A DNA stretch of 64,000 nucleotides from Ligula intestinalis (lineage: Eukaryota > Platyhelminthes > Cestoda > Diphyllobothriidea > Diphyllobothriidae), in NCBI GenBank assembly GCA_036362985.1, contig JAYGXS010000004.1, forward strand, positions 28,766,922 through 28,830,921, in the 5' to 3' direction. The notes beneath the pieces are model-generated. The model was not told where the DNA came from. It saw only the letters and a list, made by a program, of their open reading frames with translations, and searched no databases. This document shows, in pieces, positions 1 through 12,939 of this stretch (positions within the stretch are counted from its first letter, which is position 1; each line of letters begins with the position of its first letter). The position numbers were made by a program, and so were the translations under genes.

Positions 1-150
1 TAGCGCAGGTGATGTGCGCGAAACAGAATCCAACACGGCGCATCGTGATAGCTTCAGGTGAATCCGATGTTTTTTTTAGTGAAGAAATAAATGCGTTGAA
101 GGTCGACCTTACTCTCCCCCTCCACCGCCTAGCTACTCGGTCGCCTAAAG
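1..150 (+). repeat. Fragment of interspersed family S (copy 1 of 3)
   Basis: This edge of the window matches the 3' part of longer copies at 37.25-37.68 kb and 61.45-61.80 kb. Shared blocks include the stretch around CATCGTGATAGC, the run before GATGTTTTT, and CCACCGCCTAG near 125-135, which corresponds to CCACCGCCTGG at about 37.63 kb. No coding potential is seen. The copy is cut by the window boundary, so its true start is unknown. Confidence 0.6.
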
Positions 151-1770
151 TTGAATGGAAATGTTCTAATGACTGAACCACCTCTCGGTTACCGTTTTTT
201 GGATTCAGTACTTGCACAAAGTGAATATCTGGCATACATTTTTTGGTAAATACCCTTCCAAACAAAGCAAGATATCTCCGTCCGGTAAGTCCACTTTGAT
301 AAAGTGTTTCTCATAAGCATTTTTCCGTTGATGATTTTATGCTCTGACTCTCCTTTTTCACATACCAAAGGCCTGCCAAAATATTCACATATCGCTTGTG
401 ACGTTCTATGCGTCCAATTTTCGGTAAATATATCAAATCCTACGACTGACTCTGTTTACTTGTGTTTGGTTGCTGAGCAAAATCCGTAAGCGATCTATCC
501 GATATTTTGTAATCTTCTGCCCATTCACGCTATATTTCTAAGACTTAACAACACTGATCTCATTTACGAACACACAATGAGTATTTAGTACCTAATTAGC
601 TGACGTCTGCGTGTTACCACGTTGTTGTAGCTAACGAAGTACATTTATTGGCGGGTGGATGACATAGTAGCTGATCTAGTCCGGTCTAAATATGGCGCAA
701 GGGTGGTCCATACAGTCGTGAATAAGGCCGTCTTCTAGTTTATTAAAACGTTATATAGCTATTTGTGTTTTTTGTCGATCAACGGGCAGCCGTATTCCAA
801 TCTCCATTTATGAAGACCCGATGTCGAAACGTTGTCTTTTTGCTCATTCATATTATTAAGCTTCTAACTTGTGTCTGGTCTAGGCGGCCAGAACAGTTTA
901 GAAGAGGCGGCCTCGTATTCAGGAAAAAAGCTTTTTGCAGTAATAGATGAAGCAGTTCAACCTTCAACACTTGGAATTACTTCCAGTTAACCAAACACCA
1001 CTAAGCCAACAAGGCAAATTCGTAAAGGTTCTTGGTAACTTGAGGGCTGTTTTTAACCCCCCATATCTTCTCAACTTTACTTGGAAAGTACCTAAAGTAT
1101 AAGACTTCAGTCCTCGCCCATAAACAAATATCCTCATGGGAATTGGATTGACTGCTTGGTTCGGAATTTTCCTTAAACTTGTTTTCATTGTTAAAGATAA
1201 AATTAAAATATTTTTGAGCTCTGTGCTGCATTTGGTTGCCGCAGAACATAGTTCAGCTTTACTTTAATGCGGGCTTAAAAAATAATTATCAATATAGATT
1301 GCCAGATTGCGCTCCAAGGACTAAAATATCAATCAAGATATCTTGATTACAGAGGATACTACACCGGCATTCTCCAGTAAAACTATTTTCGATCACCAGC
1401 GTGTCTAGGGAAATCTTGATGTATATTTTTAGAGGGTCTTGTCTTTTAATATTTTTGGCTCAATGGCTAGAAAGCACCAGAATTGATTGAGAGCGATGAT
1501 ACTTACCGATGGACATGTTATTATCCCCAGTCTTGCTTCGGCCACCTTAACTAACCTCCAGCGTGCATGTCATAAATTTCAGAGATGATGGTCAAAGTAA
1601 CAGAGCGACCATGTACAGTAGGTGCCTTAACTAGGGATTTTTACAAGAAAATCCCTTTTATGCAAAAGCAGCCTAGGCTGCGTCCCTAAGGCAGTAAAAT
1701 AACGCTCCACAGTAAACAAAAAGAAGATATATAGCGACTAAGTAAGTGATATTACATTTTCTGTATAAAC
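151..1770. other. Unassigned AT-rich DNA
   Basis: Only short shadow ORFs (80 residues or fewer) occur on either strand, and none shows a recognisable domain. A hammerhead-like string lies at about 806-843 and is described in the findings. No repeat with a second copy in the window was noticed. Confidence 0.5.
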
Positions 1771-2440
1771 CAGCGTTTTTCGAAAAACGAAAAATTTAAA
1801 AAAGCAGGAATCACCATTACTAAGTAAACTGAAGCTCTTAATATTGAAAAGGCTCATTTATGCAAAAAAGTAAATAAATAAAGCAACAAAAGAAGACTTA
1901 CGTTTCATAATAAATGCTTTTTTGGAATGTTTGGATAAGTATGCTTCCGTATTACGCGCAATGTAAAATACGGCTGTTATCAAATAGTCCCAAGTTCAAG
2001 TATGACATTCAATATGCTTTCACGAGAATTGCCAGTTGTCTCTTTGTTTGTACACCGTTTGATACAGGTTGACCCCAGGCAACCAGTTTTTGGCTTGATT
2101 GCACCAGTCAGTGAATAATAAATGTAAATGCAATTGTCAGGTGCAATCCTAAACGTGCTATTTTGTGTACATTTAGGGAAATGTCCTTCGTCCCATATAC
2201 TTGTAATTGCTTCTGAAGTTCGATTGACACAAGATTCAGATCGTTCTTGGAGTAGAGGTGAACACTCTGCGATTGTTAGTGTTTTCAGTCAGTTGTCCAG
2301 GAATAAAGAATGAGGTTTTTACGAAAACCTTCAAGCTAAGATATTACTAAAACAATTTAAATAAAAAGTGTTTTTGGGACATTCTTCCTTATGCTGAACA
2401 TTTTTCTAGTTAACAGCATTTTTTCGAAAAACAAAAAGCC
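1771..2440 (+). repeat. Family E element with palindromic ends (copy 1 of 2)
   Basis: A roughly 670-bp segment begins and ends with near-identical motifs: CAGCGTTTTTCGAAAAACG at 1771-1789 and CAGCATTTTTTCGAAAAAC near 2414-2432. The motif core GTTTTTCGAAAAAC is its own reverse complement, so the two ends can be read as direct or inverted repeats. The interior aligns along most of its length with 56530-57140. Shared blocks include ATTACGCGCA, GCAATCYTAAACGT and CAGRTCGTTCTTG. There is no ORF of note, so a non-autonomous mobile element is the simplest reading. Confidence 0.6.
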
Positions 2441-2444
2441 TCAA

Positions 2445-4200
2445 ATGTGTGTTTACCCACTCTTTTAAATTTAAATCTTCACATTACATCATTTGGGCAA
2501 TCTACGGTAGCTCCAGAGTAGCTAGCGGACCCTGTTTTCCCCTCGAAATCTACGAAAATTGTTGTGCAGTGGTAGATAATCGGCTAAAATTGTATTCTGA
2601 CACAAATTTGGAAACCAAAAGCCACATACAGTATTACGTTGATCTTCACGGAGCATACCAGCTTCATTCGTAAGAGTAATAGTGGCACGAGCCCGCTTAA
2701 CAACAAATTTTATTTTTTCGCAGTTGCTTTCCCCTAACCGATTCGATTTATACCGCGCCTACTGTCAACAATTCATTGGTGCGGCTTTCGATCGGATCAA
2801 GACGTGTGACTGACAGCTCCTCTTTTTCCCTAGCCCACTACTATCATTATCCCTTCTACCAGTCCATCCTCGTCAGTTGCGTAGATCGAGATGCGGAAGC
2901 TGGCTGTGTACATGAGTGTTTTCTGTTAATCGGGAGCCAGCAGAACTCTTGTGATTCCTTGTCGCATGCCAAAAACGAAAGTCCACTTGACTGATGATGG
3001 ATGTCATGGTAGCCGGCCAGAGTTGTATCTTCTCACCAATAGTGTGCACTTGCATGCAGCCTGTTGTCCAGCGCGCATGGGCAGACCACCCAGGGTGCTG
3101 GAGTAGACTGCAGCCCATTAATAAAGTACTTGGCTACGCCAATGACGTTAGGCCTAGTCACTTTGTAGGAAGTTATTGTGGTGAGGTTCAGATGGGCACG
3201 TAAACAGCCGAAGTGGACTTAAACTTACGTACTTTTAGAACTGTCTTCACTGCCTCAGAGGTCGCAGTGAGCGATATGTATCCAGTCACGATTTGGAACG
3301 TATATTTGCTAGTGCCGGGAAGGCACTAGCTAGACAAACTAAGTTTCGGAATAAAAAATGACAATGTGAGCAGCTGAAATATATAAATTTGTTAAAAGTT
3401 AAGCAGAAACTGGAGTTTTAGGGCAAAATGTGCACTAGAAAATAGGCAGTGAAAAAAAACTCCTACATTGAGAATGGAGGCAGAGCTCAATGGGTCCCAT
3501 TTTCGAAAGAAGTGTGCAGAGAAAATAAAGAACAGCTTATGAGAATAAGCTGGAAGTGCAAAGCAGGCTTATACTACAGTAGCCATTCAGAATGGGATAC
3601 TGAAATGTGTGTATCGTTTGCTCGTGGTCGCTAATGCACAAAACATTACATCTGGCCAGGAAACATCAGTTGCCGAGGAGCCTTGACCTCTCAGGAGCCA
3701 GAATGGGATTCTGGTGATGGTTAAAAGCCAACGGACCAGGAGCAAGAGAAGGCGATGCAACAACTGGAACAAGAGTTATATTGTCCTTCTACTGAACTGT
3801 TTCCTGAAACTCGCATATTCATCTCTGCTGGAACAGGAACAGTTTAGAGTGAGTACGTCCATATGATATCCATCTTTGGATGACTGGTGGTTTATGAAGA
3901 CATCTAGGTTCCCGAGGGACAGTAGGCAGAGAAAAATAGTTTCAAGAGGACTCCTAAATTCCCGATGGTCTTTTCTAGGAGTCATGGAGAAAGCTGGTCG
4001 GAGGAGATGAGGAGAATTTAAGGTGAATGAAATCAATGTTAAGGTAAATGTGCAGTTTGTTCGAAAGCAGATAAACTAGTTAACGACACAATTTCAACTG
4101 GCCATTTATTTCAAATAAAGCTACACCTGGAAGCAGAGAATAGAGAGCGTTTTGATAAGAAGGACGAAGGTAAGGGTTCCACACGAACAACACTGTAATT
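2445..4200. other. Unassigned DNA
   Basis: Several overlapping 60-90 residue ORFs lie on both strands, for example at 2449-2673, 2994-3203 and 3776-4036. None contains a motif I recognise, and codon use gives no reason to prefer one. No second copy was noticed within the window. Confidence 0.4.
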
Positions 4201-4214
4201 TACTATGCATAGAT

Positions 4215-4410
4215 AACTACTCATTGTTTTTTAGTTTTTTACTGACGTTAGTTTACTCATTAGTTTAATATTTACTTTGATTCGTTTTCCTTTAGTTTCA
4301 GTTCACGTTTCGGATTATCTTTTCAGTTTAGTTTCATGTAGTTTAGTTTAGTTTTGAGTTTATTATTTAGTTTTATTATCTCTAGTTTAGTTTTTAGTTT
4401 ACTTCGCTAT
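4215..4410 (+). repeat. Degenerate TAGTT-type simple repeat
   Basis: About 200 bp is dominated by imperfect 5-6 bp units (TAGTT, TTTAG) on the plus strand. Similar arrays occur at 9450-9790 (same strand), 34530-34730 (opposite strand) and 36065-36135 (opposite strand). Two of those arrays are attached to family A copies, so the arrays may be tails of that element. Confidence 0.7.
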
Positions 4411-5470
4411 GTTATAGTAAAATACCTTGGCATTTATGACAAATGCCTAACGCTTTTCAGTTTGTGCAAAACTGCTGGCTACTCGCTTCTACCTTTCTGT
4501 CAAAAAGTCAGGTAGAAGCTTAAACCGACGAGCGAAGGACTTAACTATGCACCGCTCTTCTCCGATTTTATTAAAACCTCTGAGCTTGGCAAGAAAACGG
4601 TCTGAAAAATAGGCCCAACATGTATGCATATGGTTTTAAAAGATACTTGTACAATATATTCTGTGGATGGTCCCTGTCCGTCTTTCGCAAATGTTTGTTT
4701 TTAAATGGACACACAGTACGTGATACAACTCAGTGAGTGTTGCAAAATTTACAAAAGAATGCGAGTAACTTGCAAGCCGCTACATTCTGCCAGAAACAAA
4801 ATCTGTTAACTCGCCTCAACCCTGCCTCGTCGAGCGTAATGAAACAGTCATGTTCTGACCTGACCTGAAGATGAAGTCAGCTGACGCGTCCTCTCCCCAG
4901 AATCCAGATGCAACTGGCAATAACGTTGGCTAAGGATGATGGTGACTGCGTCTCCATCGTTAGTATTTTCGGTATGTGGTAAAATCTCTAAAGAGATGTA
5001 TTTTTGCCTGGGAACAGACTGCAATTCAAATGATTAATTTGTAACGTTAGTGGCCTGATCCTTACGACCGGCTGTCCTAAAAATAATAAACGCATTCGTT
5101 AATTGGTTAGATGTTTTGTTCCTTCCGCCAACTCACTGAGGTGACTTCTAATTTCTCAACAACGACATTGAGTAATTATTCACATCGGCGCACTATATCC
5201 AGGCTTGCAAAAATATGCAGAGGTTGCTGGAAGGGAGAATAAGGGTAAACACTTCCTCATTACCGCAAAAGTAATGGAAAGTCGCTGAAGCCAAAATCTG
5301 CAGCTCTTATCATCCGCAAGCCAGAGACATACGCTTATCCTGACGATTATTCTAAGCACCAACGAACTTCTTAATTAGAAAAAAGTGGCCGGATAGTTGC
5401 GTTAGCAGCAACCAAATTGGGTGGGCTGAAGCCAGTGAAGTAAAGAAATTCGTTTAACAAAATTTATTGT
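4411..5470. other. Unassigned DNA
   Basis: No ORF above 60 residues with recognisable content and no repeat partner was found in this stretch. Confidence 0.4.
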
Positions 5471-5539
5471 GGATTGTAAAAAACAAAGGAAGGGGGAAGA
5501 GTTGGGAAATTTTGCATTCCGACCAATTACAGCAAATTG

Positions 5540-6065
5540 CATTCTGAACAACAGACCATTATAAATAGTTTTATGTACGTAAAGTGACTAGAAATCATTC
5601 TTCTCACGCCTTAGGGTCGTTCGCTGGAACTCAACAGTAGTTCTTTGGTATTCATAGGAAAATTGAGGGAACCGATGTAAGGTATACGTTTTGTCGGTAG
5701 AATCTTATTTTGGGTCCCACATTAGCATGCCAAAGTTCATCCTTCTAACAAACGGGATCGGGTGTAATGGAGCGTACCCAGTCTGGGCAAGACAAAGCAA
5801 AGAAAATATCAATAAAAGCACGAAGTGTATAACAGTTGAGAAGTTGAAGTAGAAGACCTCCTTACCACCAATTTTTTCAGAAATATCCAGAAATCCAATA
5901 AACTTTACAGTATAAGAAAAGAAATATCCAGAGCTGTCACACCAATAAACTATCAGAAAATAAAAAATGTAAGTTTATTTCTGGTGCGCTATTTTATTGC
6001 GATAATATTAGATTACTTAAATATCTGGCACCCAAAGTAGGATTCCGCGGTTTAGTTAAAAAAGA
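5540..6065 (-). repeat. Family A repeat, minus-strand copy, with flanking related block
   Basis: Read on the minus strand, 5825-6060 matches family A copies at 9130-9440 (plus), 35640-35900 (plus) and 36140-36400 (minus). Shared features are GAATCCTA..TTGGGT, TAAGTAATCTAAT, TAGTTTATTGG, and an element-internal GGTAAGGAGGTCTTCTACTTC. The block near 5690-5735 (TGTCGGTAGAATC, then GGGTCCCA) matches 35470-35510. No protein coding is visible. Confidence 0.6.
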
Positions 6066-6599
6066 GAAGTGTGGCTTTTCGAAACGACAATACAAGTGCC
6101 TTTGCCTAAGAATGCGTGTTTTAGGCACGACAGTAGATTGAAGCAAAACGCATTTATTCGCAATCTTCAACGAGTACTTTTCCTGATTTCACACTACCAT
6201 TGGATCCCGAAGAGAGATCATCTGGAGAGTTTGAGGCTCAAGCCCATTTATAGCCTAAAATTAAATTATATTGAAGTGCATCCTACGACTGGTAAATTCA
6301 TTTACGGGGTGAACGTCCGATTATGGTTGGAAATGTCCCATTTCTTTTAAGGTGAAAAGATGCAGTAGATTACCTTTATCGCTGAAGCAGCGAGCATTTT
6401 AACAAGTAAATGGATTTAGCACATTGGAGTGAATTTGCATGAGGAAAATGTTCGTCTACTTATCTACTTTGCATGCAAATTTGGATGCATTTGGCGGTTA
6501 GCGGGTGATTCCCAAAATAGGCTTTGTTTTCAAATGTTACTCTTTGAAATTGAAGCACCTATACGTAATGGAGTATGCATGTGTGTTCGAGTTTTGATT

Positions 6600-8485
6600 T
6601 CAATTAGGTCCACTAAGTGCACCAACAGATTGGCACAGGAGGTGACGGGCTCAGAAAGGCAGTTTAAAGTGAAAGCGGAGTTAGTTAGCGCCAACCGCAT
6701 TCTTACCCTTCGTCCGGAGTCCCAAAGATTTAACGGGGCCCGGCATGGGCTGCTTTCTCCACTGGAAGTCGAAACACCGCCTAACTTGGTCTACCGTGAC
6801 AGTGGGCTTTGCACGGCTACTACTGTTTTATCTACCCTCACTCATCTTTAGTATGTGTGAAGACAGGTCCGACGAGGCCGACAATGATAGGAATACTACT
6901 ATTTCTACTTATACTTACTATCAATATAGTCAAGTCTTAGTATTACTGGTACTATTTTTGACGCTAACTGTTGTCAGAAGTGACACCGGTTTGAATTTAG
7001 TGCTGGGCCGCATATCTCCTATGTCCCCAAAAAGGATAGGGAAATCTGGGTTTATACTATTTCGAATAACTACATGTTTGAGGCCCTGAGCACATCAGGG
7101 CTTGCTTTGTATTCCCCCCTCTCAAGTCTATCTTCCCAGGCTGTGTCCGTTTCAACTAGGAGCTGGACTACGAGGATAAGGATACTGCTGCTTGAAGTAC
7201 GTGTCTATGCTAAAGTGCTAATTCTAGTAACCATAGTTACTAAGATCCGTTCCTATTATAGTATGATATGGCCTGTGTGTGCCTGTAGAAAGCCGGCACC
7301 CAGCGTGCACTCCCAAGCTGTATCGGGTATAGTTGCTTACTCTTTAATAGGTTAAAGCAAAGTGTTTTTAACTAGTAGCACTAATTCTACCATACCCTTA
7401 TGTTTCACGTAGTGTCTTTTGTCGTCTATAGGCTGTCTGCAGGCCTACTACAACATCTGCATGTTCGCAGGGTATCGTCATCCGATGCTGCTATTAACTG
7501 GCAATTTATCGGAGTGCTAGTAGTGCTGTAACTGTATCTGTCGAATCGGTAAGTCAGAGTTGATGGTGATTTGGGTCAGCGCCGAGGCTCATGTCAATCT
7601 AAATGTATGCTCTTCCGAGTAATAAATGTTCGTGGCCGGAGCATGTCATGGCTGGCTTTGTATTCCGTACCCTCACCTCTTTCCACCAGAGCTGTATCTT
7701 ATTTTACCAAGTTTCGGACTACGAGTACTAGGAACTGCTGTTAGGTGTAGTAGGCGAATGCTGAGGTGGCTAATACTAGTTACTATACCTACTTATAGCA
7801 GAAAATCATATTATAATGCAAGTTCCCAATAAATGGGAGCCCCGGTATTACTCACCTTTTGGTTAGGTGTATGTGGGTATAGTACGCAGTTTGCTTCCTA
7901 TAATAGGTAGTTAGGCCAGACACACTTTTTATCCTCGCCCTCATCGCTTGACGCTCACCACCTGCTAACTTCTGCAAAATATATCGGTCCAATTTTTGCA
8001 ATAGAATCAGCCTAGTAGTTGTTGCCGTGCCACTAGATGGTGCTACTTCTAGCACGGCTACTTATATTTACTAATAATTCTCCAGAAGTTGCATGTACCG
8101 TTGGAAAGCCAGATTACCTGTCAGGGTATTTGTGTTCTTTGACCATCGATTCGATGAGGTCCACCATGTGTTCAAGAGCACGGACGGTGATTGGAGACAA
8201 AGACGATATTATACTGAAATAGATGAGCAGCTGTCTACCTCAATTTCATCCCCTTACGCCGTATCAGGTAGCAAGACCGAAGCCAAGGTGGCCGAGCAGG
8301 AATTGGGTGGAAACCGCTTTCTCCAATGCAGCCACAAATACCGCCTAACTTAGACTTTGCGCGAGTACTACTGCGATTTCTACCCTCAGTTACCTATAGC
8401 AGATGTCCAGCTAGACTCTAGGAAGCCAGAGTTGGTACTGCTACTACCACTATCACTATTTCAAATACTAATAACTAGAGTGTAG
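6600..8485 (+). repeat. Family D composite repeat with internal duplications
   Basis: 6610-6990 aligns with 28190-28630 on the same strand; examples are TTTAAAGTGAMAG, ACAGTRGRCTTTGC and GTGTGAAGACAGG. The block at 8140-8170 (CCATCGATTCGATGAGGTCC) also matches 28225-28250. Inside the region, 7095-7260 and 7640-7830 are diverged copies of each other, sharing GGCTTGCTTTGTATTCC-like, CAGGCTGT-like and CTACGAG..AGGA blocks. The many small ORFs here have no recognisable domains. The arrangement suggests a tandemly rearranged, non-coding repeat. Confidence 0.55.
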
Positions 8486-8584
8486 CTGACTGATAGTATA
8501 TGCTGATACTATTACTGACTTTTTTGATTAAAATCAGCACTGGGCACATTACCCCAATCTCAACAAGAAATTTAGTATTTCTGG

Positions 8585-8969
8585 TGCTAGCATTCATGCT
8601 AATAGAAAGACTTAAACTCCTTTCTCTCTTTTGTAGGCAGTACAGAGAAAGTATGATCATGGTCTTCAAAACTGTCAGAAGAGTAGACTGTGCTCTTTGG
8701 AAGGCTGACTCTATTTAATTGCCAGAAACTACACATCTTGGAGGACATCCGTACAAACTTAAGAAACGCCATGCCAAACTAGAAGTGCAAGCCAAATCCT
8801 TCTTCCACCAGGTCACTGAAGACTGGAATAAACTTCCCGTTCAGTTGTTCTTGCTGGAATCGTTGACGCAAGTAAAAGAAGACTTAATAGTACTTTGCTT
8901 GATGGTCATAAATTTGGCAGCGATTCAGCATTTGAATGGCTAAATTTGTGTCGGTTTGCGGACGATTAG
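8585..8969 (+). pseudogene. LINE reverse transcriptase, C-terminal fragment
   Basis: The plus-strand translation reads IERLKLLSLF, then RESMIMVFKTVR and CALWKADSI, an in-frame TAA at 8716-8718, then HLGGHPYKLKKRHAKLEVQ and VTEDWNKLPV. This order is typical of the C-terminal end of CR1/Jockey-type LINE polyproteins, which has the pattern L.LF..RRRGDLI...I..G, T..RGH..KL, F..R....WN.LP. After about 8880 the ancestral reading moves one frame: DGHKFGSDSAFEWLNL ends at the TAG at 8967-8969. The fragment therefore has one stop and one frameshift and lacks all catalytic RT motifs. No 5' part is present upstream, where family D sequence lies instead. The family assignment comes from pattern memory, not from a search. 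Confidence 0.8.
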
Positions 8970-9129
8970 CAATGTGTCGTAAATTTTGATACATTTAAGG
9001 CTATAGGAAACTCATTGTGTATTTCAACAAAGCTTATTATAAGCCGATGTTAAATGCATTGGTAACGGCGTGGTAACTGTCACTAGATTCCTCAAACAGG
9101 TCCAGTGGATTCAAAAACGTAGGAGGAGT

Positions 9130-9800
9130 TGGAAGAATCCTGGGTGGCATACTTATTTGCGTCCCAGAAATTGTTAAAATAATCTATTGTTTTCGCATCT
9201 AAAATAGCGCGCCTTAAAGGAGCACTGAAATTAACTTACATTTCTTAATTACCTATACTTTATTGATTTTGACAAATTTGCACATTTCTTACTTACTTAC
9301 GCATAATAATTAATTGGTGTTCTTGAAGTTTCTGAAACATGGTGCTTAGGATGATATCTACTTCAACTTACCATGGTGGAGTTAGATTAATATAGTCAGC
9401 AGCACGAAACGCCAGCCATACCGTCAATTTACATGTGCAACAACTTTACTTGAGTTTATTGTATTCGGTTAAGTTACATTTATTTATGTTTAAATTCACT
9501 TTTTAGTCTAGTTTTCAGTTAATTATAATGCTTACCATTTTTATTTTAGATTAATTTCAGTTGGGTGAGTTTCGCTTTCTTTGGTTAAAGTTTTTTTAAT
9601 TAGTTAACTTGTTTTTAGTTGGTTATTTTTATGTAAGTTTGTTCCCAATATTTACGTGATTGCAAATTTTGATTATGGCGCGCTTTTTTGTTAACAACCA
9701 TGTGTTTATTTAGATAATGATTTCTGTTTTATCTTCTTTTATAAACTGTATTTTTAAATTAAATTTTCCTTTCCGTTGTTTTGCCCAAAGTTATTATCTT
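9130..9800 (+). repeat. Family A repeat with TAGTT-rich tail, plus-strand copy
   Basis: 9136-9440 carries the family A order: GAATCCTGGG, GTCCCAGAAATTGTTAAAATAATCTA, TCTACTTCAACTTACC, GTGGAGTTAGATTAATATAGTC, then TTTACATGTGCAACAA. It runs directly into a degenerate TTTAGT/TAGTT tract to about 9790. The minus-strand copy at 36060-36400 shows the same junction between family A and an ACTAA tract, so the tract belongs to the element. Confidence 0.6.
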
Positions 9801-11950
9801 TAGAACACCAGATAGCGTACTACATAAGTATTTGGCTTTCGCGTACTGATCAAGGACCACAACTGCTTTTCTATCGAACGCTGGCTCATCTGTATTTGCT
9901 CCCATGGTCAGGTTTTAATATACTTAAGGGGTGTATCCAGGGAAATCAGAAGTAAAGGAGGGTTTGCAACGGCCTTTACCAGAGTAGGCTTTATCCTCTC
10001 TCTACAACACTACGCAGGGAGAAAGGTTTTAGTGACGATAAAACATCAAAACTCTCGTAGGAATAATATTGCGTAAATGAGCCCCTGCATTCATTAATAA
10101 GACAGCAAACGGCTGCTGCTGAACTATAACCTATGGGCTTCTTGCAATTTGCAACAAATTTTTAAAAAGAAAAATTTTTTTCCAAATTTCTCTGTCGATG
10201 AAGTTTATGAGTGTTAGATTTTAGCAGGTATGAGCGATCGAAAATGCGATCGAAAAAAACTTGCCTAAGCTGACCACAGTACAACCAAAGGCAGTGAATC
10301 AAATATCAGCTTTTGATGCAGTAATTCACACCAGTTGAAGTGTAGCGCGTAACACTTAATACACGACCTTAAACCCATAGAGACAACTGTAATCAAAGAA
10401 ATGGGTAGGAAATAGAACCAGGATAGAAAGTTGTGTATGAATAAAAGTATGACAAAGTTACGAATATATACAAGTTTGGCAAAGGGCTACCACACATATA
10501 GACATCCAAGTAATAATGCAAGTACGATGCCGTCCAATCAGAGTACAGCTGCCGGCTCTCATGGCCATCAGGACTTCAGCTGACTCTTTTTTGCCTTCAC
10601 GTGACAAACCCCGTATGATTGCCTCCGCCCACGTGCGAGTAGACTTCCCTTTCGGAAGCCATGACGCCGATCGATATTTTTGTCGTCATCGATTGTTCAT
10701 AGTCGCCAACACTCCGCCTGTGGACAAGCAAAAAGGACAGCTGGTAGAACTGGCGATGGGACTGGTCTGCTTAAACCGCTAAGTACTAATGTAACCCCCC
10801 TTGGCGCAACTTATCCCTTTTGTACATTCGTTTCGTTTTAAATGGTTATGAATCTCAGAAGCCTTATCCTCTTTTATGGCATGAGTGAGTGCTGACGCGT
10901 TTAACAGCTCTCTTCGGCAGCGTTTGACCTTCGTTGTATATTCCAACTTCAAAGTTTTCGACTCACTACACTTCTGCTGGCTGAGTTGCATGCATTCTAG
11001 CTGGCCTTAGTAAAACATTACCCACTTGTCTTCCTGCCTCTAGATTTGACATCTTTCAAGTCATCTACTTCGAAAAGGGGTCCGCCGTGTAGGTTGTAAC
11101 AGATCACACTGTTTGCCTTGCGCAAGTCTTATATGCTCCTTCTGTCTCTGATTTGACATCCATCTCTCATTTGCGGCTCTCCAAAGCAAGGTGCCGCATA
11201 GTGGCCACACCCCGGTCACGGTCTCGGCTGGCCAGCTAAAACTGATTAGGGTGTCTGGTTTTGTTTGTTTCCCCACCACCTATATTTGCACTCCTGCTTC
11301 GCATGCCATTCCTCCTCCTCCTCTCACCTACGTAAAGAGTTCTACAGAGAGGGCGAGATAAAATTCTGTAGGCGTCCTAGGCTAACTCGGATCACTCTTA
11401 ACTAAGCAAGGCCGTGACCGGGACGTCTAAGCAGCCAAATTTATGGACAACACTGTTTTCCGCCTCATCGAGAAGGGGCTACAACATGCGCCCTAAGAAA
11501 AGGCCGAGAAATCATATCATCTGCAAGTTTATCGAGGCTCCTGTATGCAAAGTCACGGTGGAAACAGAACACTGGACATCTGTAATCGATATCCCTATTC
11601 TTATCGCACCATCTTAGATACAGCTAGAGTGAATCCGTTTGATAATGAAGTTGAGAAGGCAAGTGAGGAATCAAGCCATGGAAGCCTTAGAATGGCCCAC
11701 CTACGCCATGTTGGAAAAAATGCAGTTGACATGGAGTGGTTATCTCTTGAAGATTAAGGAGAAAATATTAACCAATGATGCCAGTACGCGTGCTCACCGC
11801 ATAGTTTACACGAAATGTCAATGTTTAATATGAAAGGTCAAAAATCCCTGCAAACAATGTGCAAATGAAATGCGTTACTTTAAGCCGTCATATAGGAAAG
11901 AAAATGGTGTGAGAGCAAGTAAGGACACCGCACAGACATGGTGTAATCTA
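9801..11950. other. Unassigned DNA
   Basis: ORFs of 60-90 residues occur, for example at 10516-10782 plus and 10779-10991 minus, without recognisable domains. A short plus-strand peptide near 11110-11180 (VLYAPSVSDLTSISHL) vaguely recalls a Copia-type protease-to-integrase region but is isolated. No repeat partner in the window was noticed. Confidence 0.35.
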
Positions 11951-11959
11951 CACACGGGA

Positions 11960-12185
11960 TTAAAAAGTCAATCGGCGATTAACCACATGATCCAGCTGCT
12001 TGCATAGGCCAGATTTCTCCCACCTTATACGGACTGCTCACAAGTAACACAGGGGCTTCACTTGTTTGTGCACGAACATGTACTCGGAAAGCTTCATCCG
12101 CATGTGGCTCATCTGTTGCATGTGCGATGTAGGCCGGGCCTATCAGATTTTACATCGGCCAATTGACGCTTACATTAATTCATGC
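11960..12185 (+). repeat. Family F repeat (copy 1 of 2)
   Basis: The block TTAACCACATGATCCAGCTG, the run through CAAGTAACACAGGGGC, TGTACTCGGAAAG and later CCAATTGACG match in the same order at 55195-55480 on the same strand. Identity is moderate and indels are frequent. No coding potential is seen. Confidence 0.5.
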
Positions 12186-12939
12186 AATCCGCTTAGTGTG
12201 TTGTGTGCTAGTGGCCGACCAGTGACACTGGAAGGCAGGCGGCAGCAGGGGCCCCTTCTTACCCTCTGGTTCTGCAACTCCAGTTGTGCGTTTACAGGGA
12301 GCCCGGTGGTGCTACGGCGCGCGTAGACTCGCTCGTCGGCCCAGTCAGCCACTGCGTCAGACAGCTGGCCGGATCGGTCGGTGGCCTCATGGTGACGGTA
12401 AAGGAGAGGATGAGGTCCACGGTTCAGCATGCTTTCCTCATTATAAACAATCTAACGTGCTTGAAGACATGATGGTGCATTAAAAGCCATGGCTTTGAAG
12501 GTTCCCAACTGAGAGGACGTCATAGTCAACCCAGTACATGTTTGTGCGAAGTGGCTAGCTGGTGGTGGACAGAGAGTCAGGCTGTAATATTCTCTTGTTA
12601 ATAGGGAAAATATGGCACTCCTTCTCATTTGGAATCCGAGTAACTTCACTTTACTGTGAAAATCTGGTACTTGTCGGCGTGGACCAGATCGTGCGTAGCC
12701 CGTGTAGAGTGAGAATGTGGCAGGTGCTGCGCAAATGTTCTATCAGTATTTACTAATTGAAACTATAAATTGCCGTCCCTGCACACGCCTTTCTACTGGG
12801 GGTCAATAATGACCATCTTCGCTAGCAACGGTCAAACCGTCATCATTTATTTAATTTGAATGTTTCAAGGTGTATTTATGTCTCTGTGAATTTGAAATTT
12901 GCAAACTCCTTCGGCCTGCATTCTGGATACGATCGACAG

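Noticed and set aside
11110..11220. Plus-strand peptide VLYAPSVSDLTSISHL, like a Copia pol segment
   Set aside because: Isolated, bounded by stops, with no zinc knuckle, integrase or RT nearby. Chance resemblance cannot be excluded.
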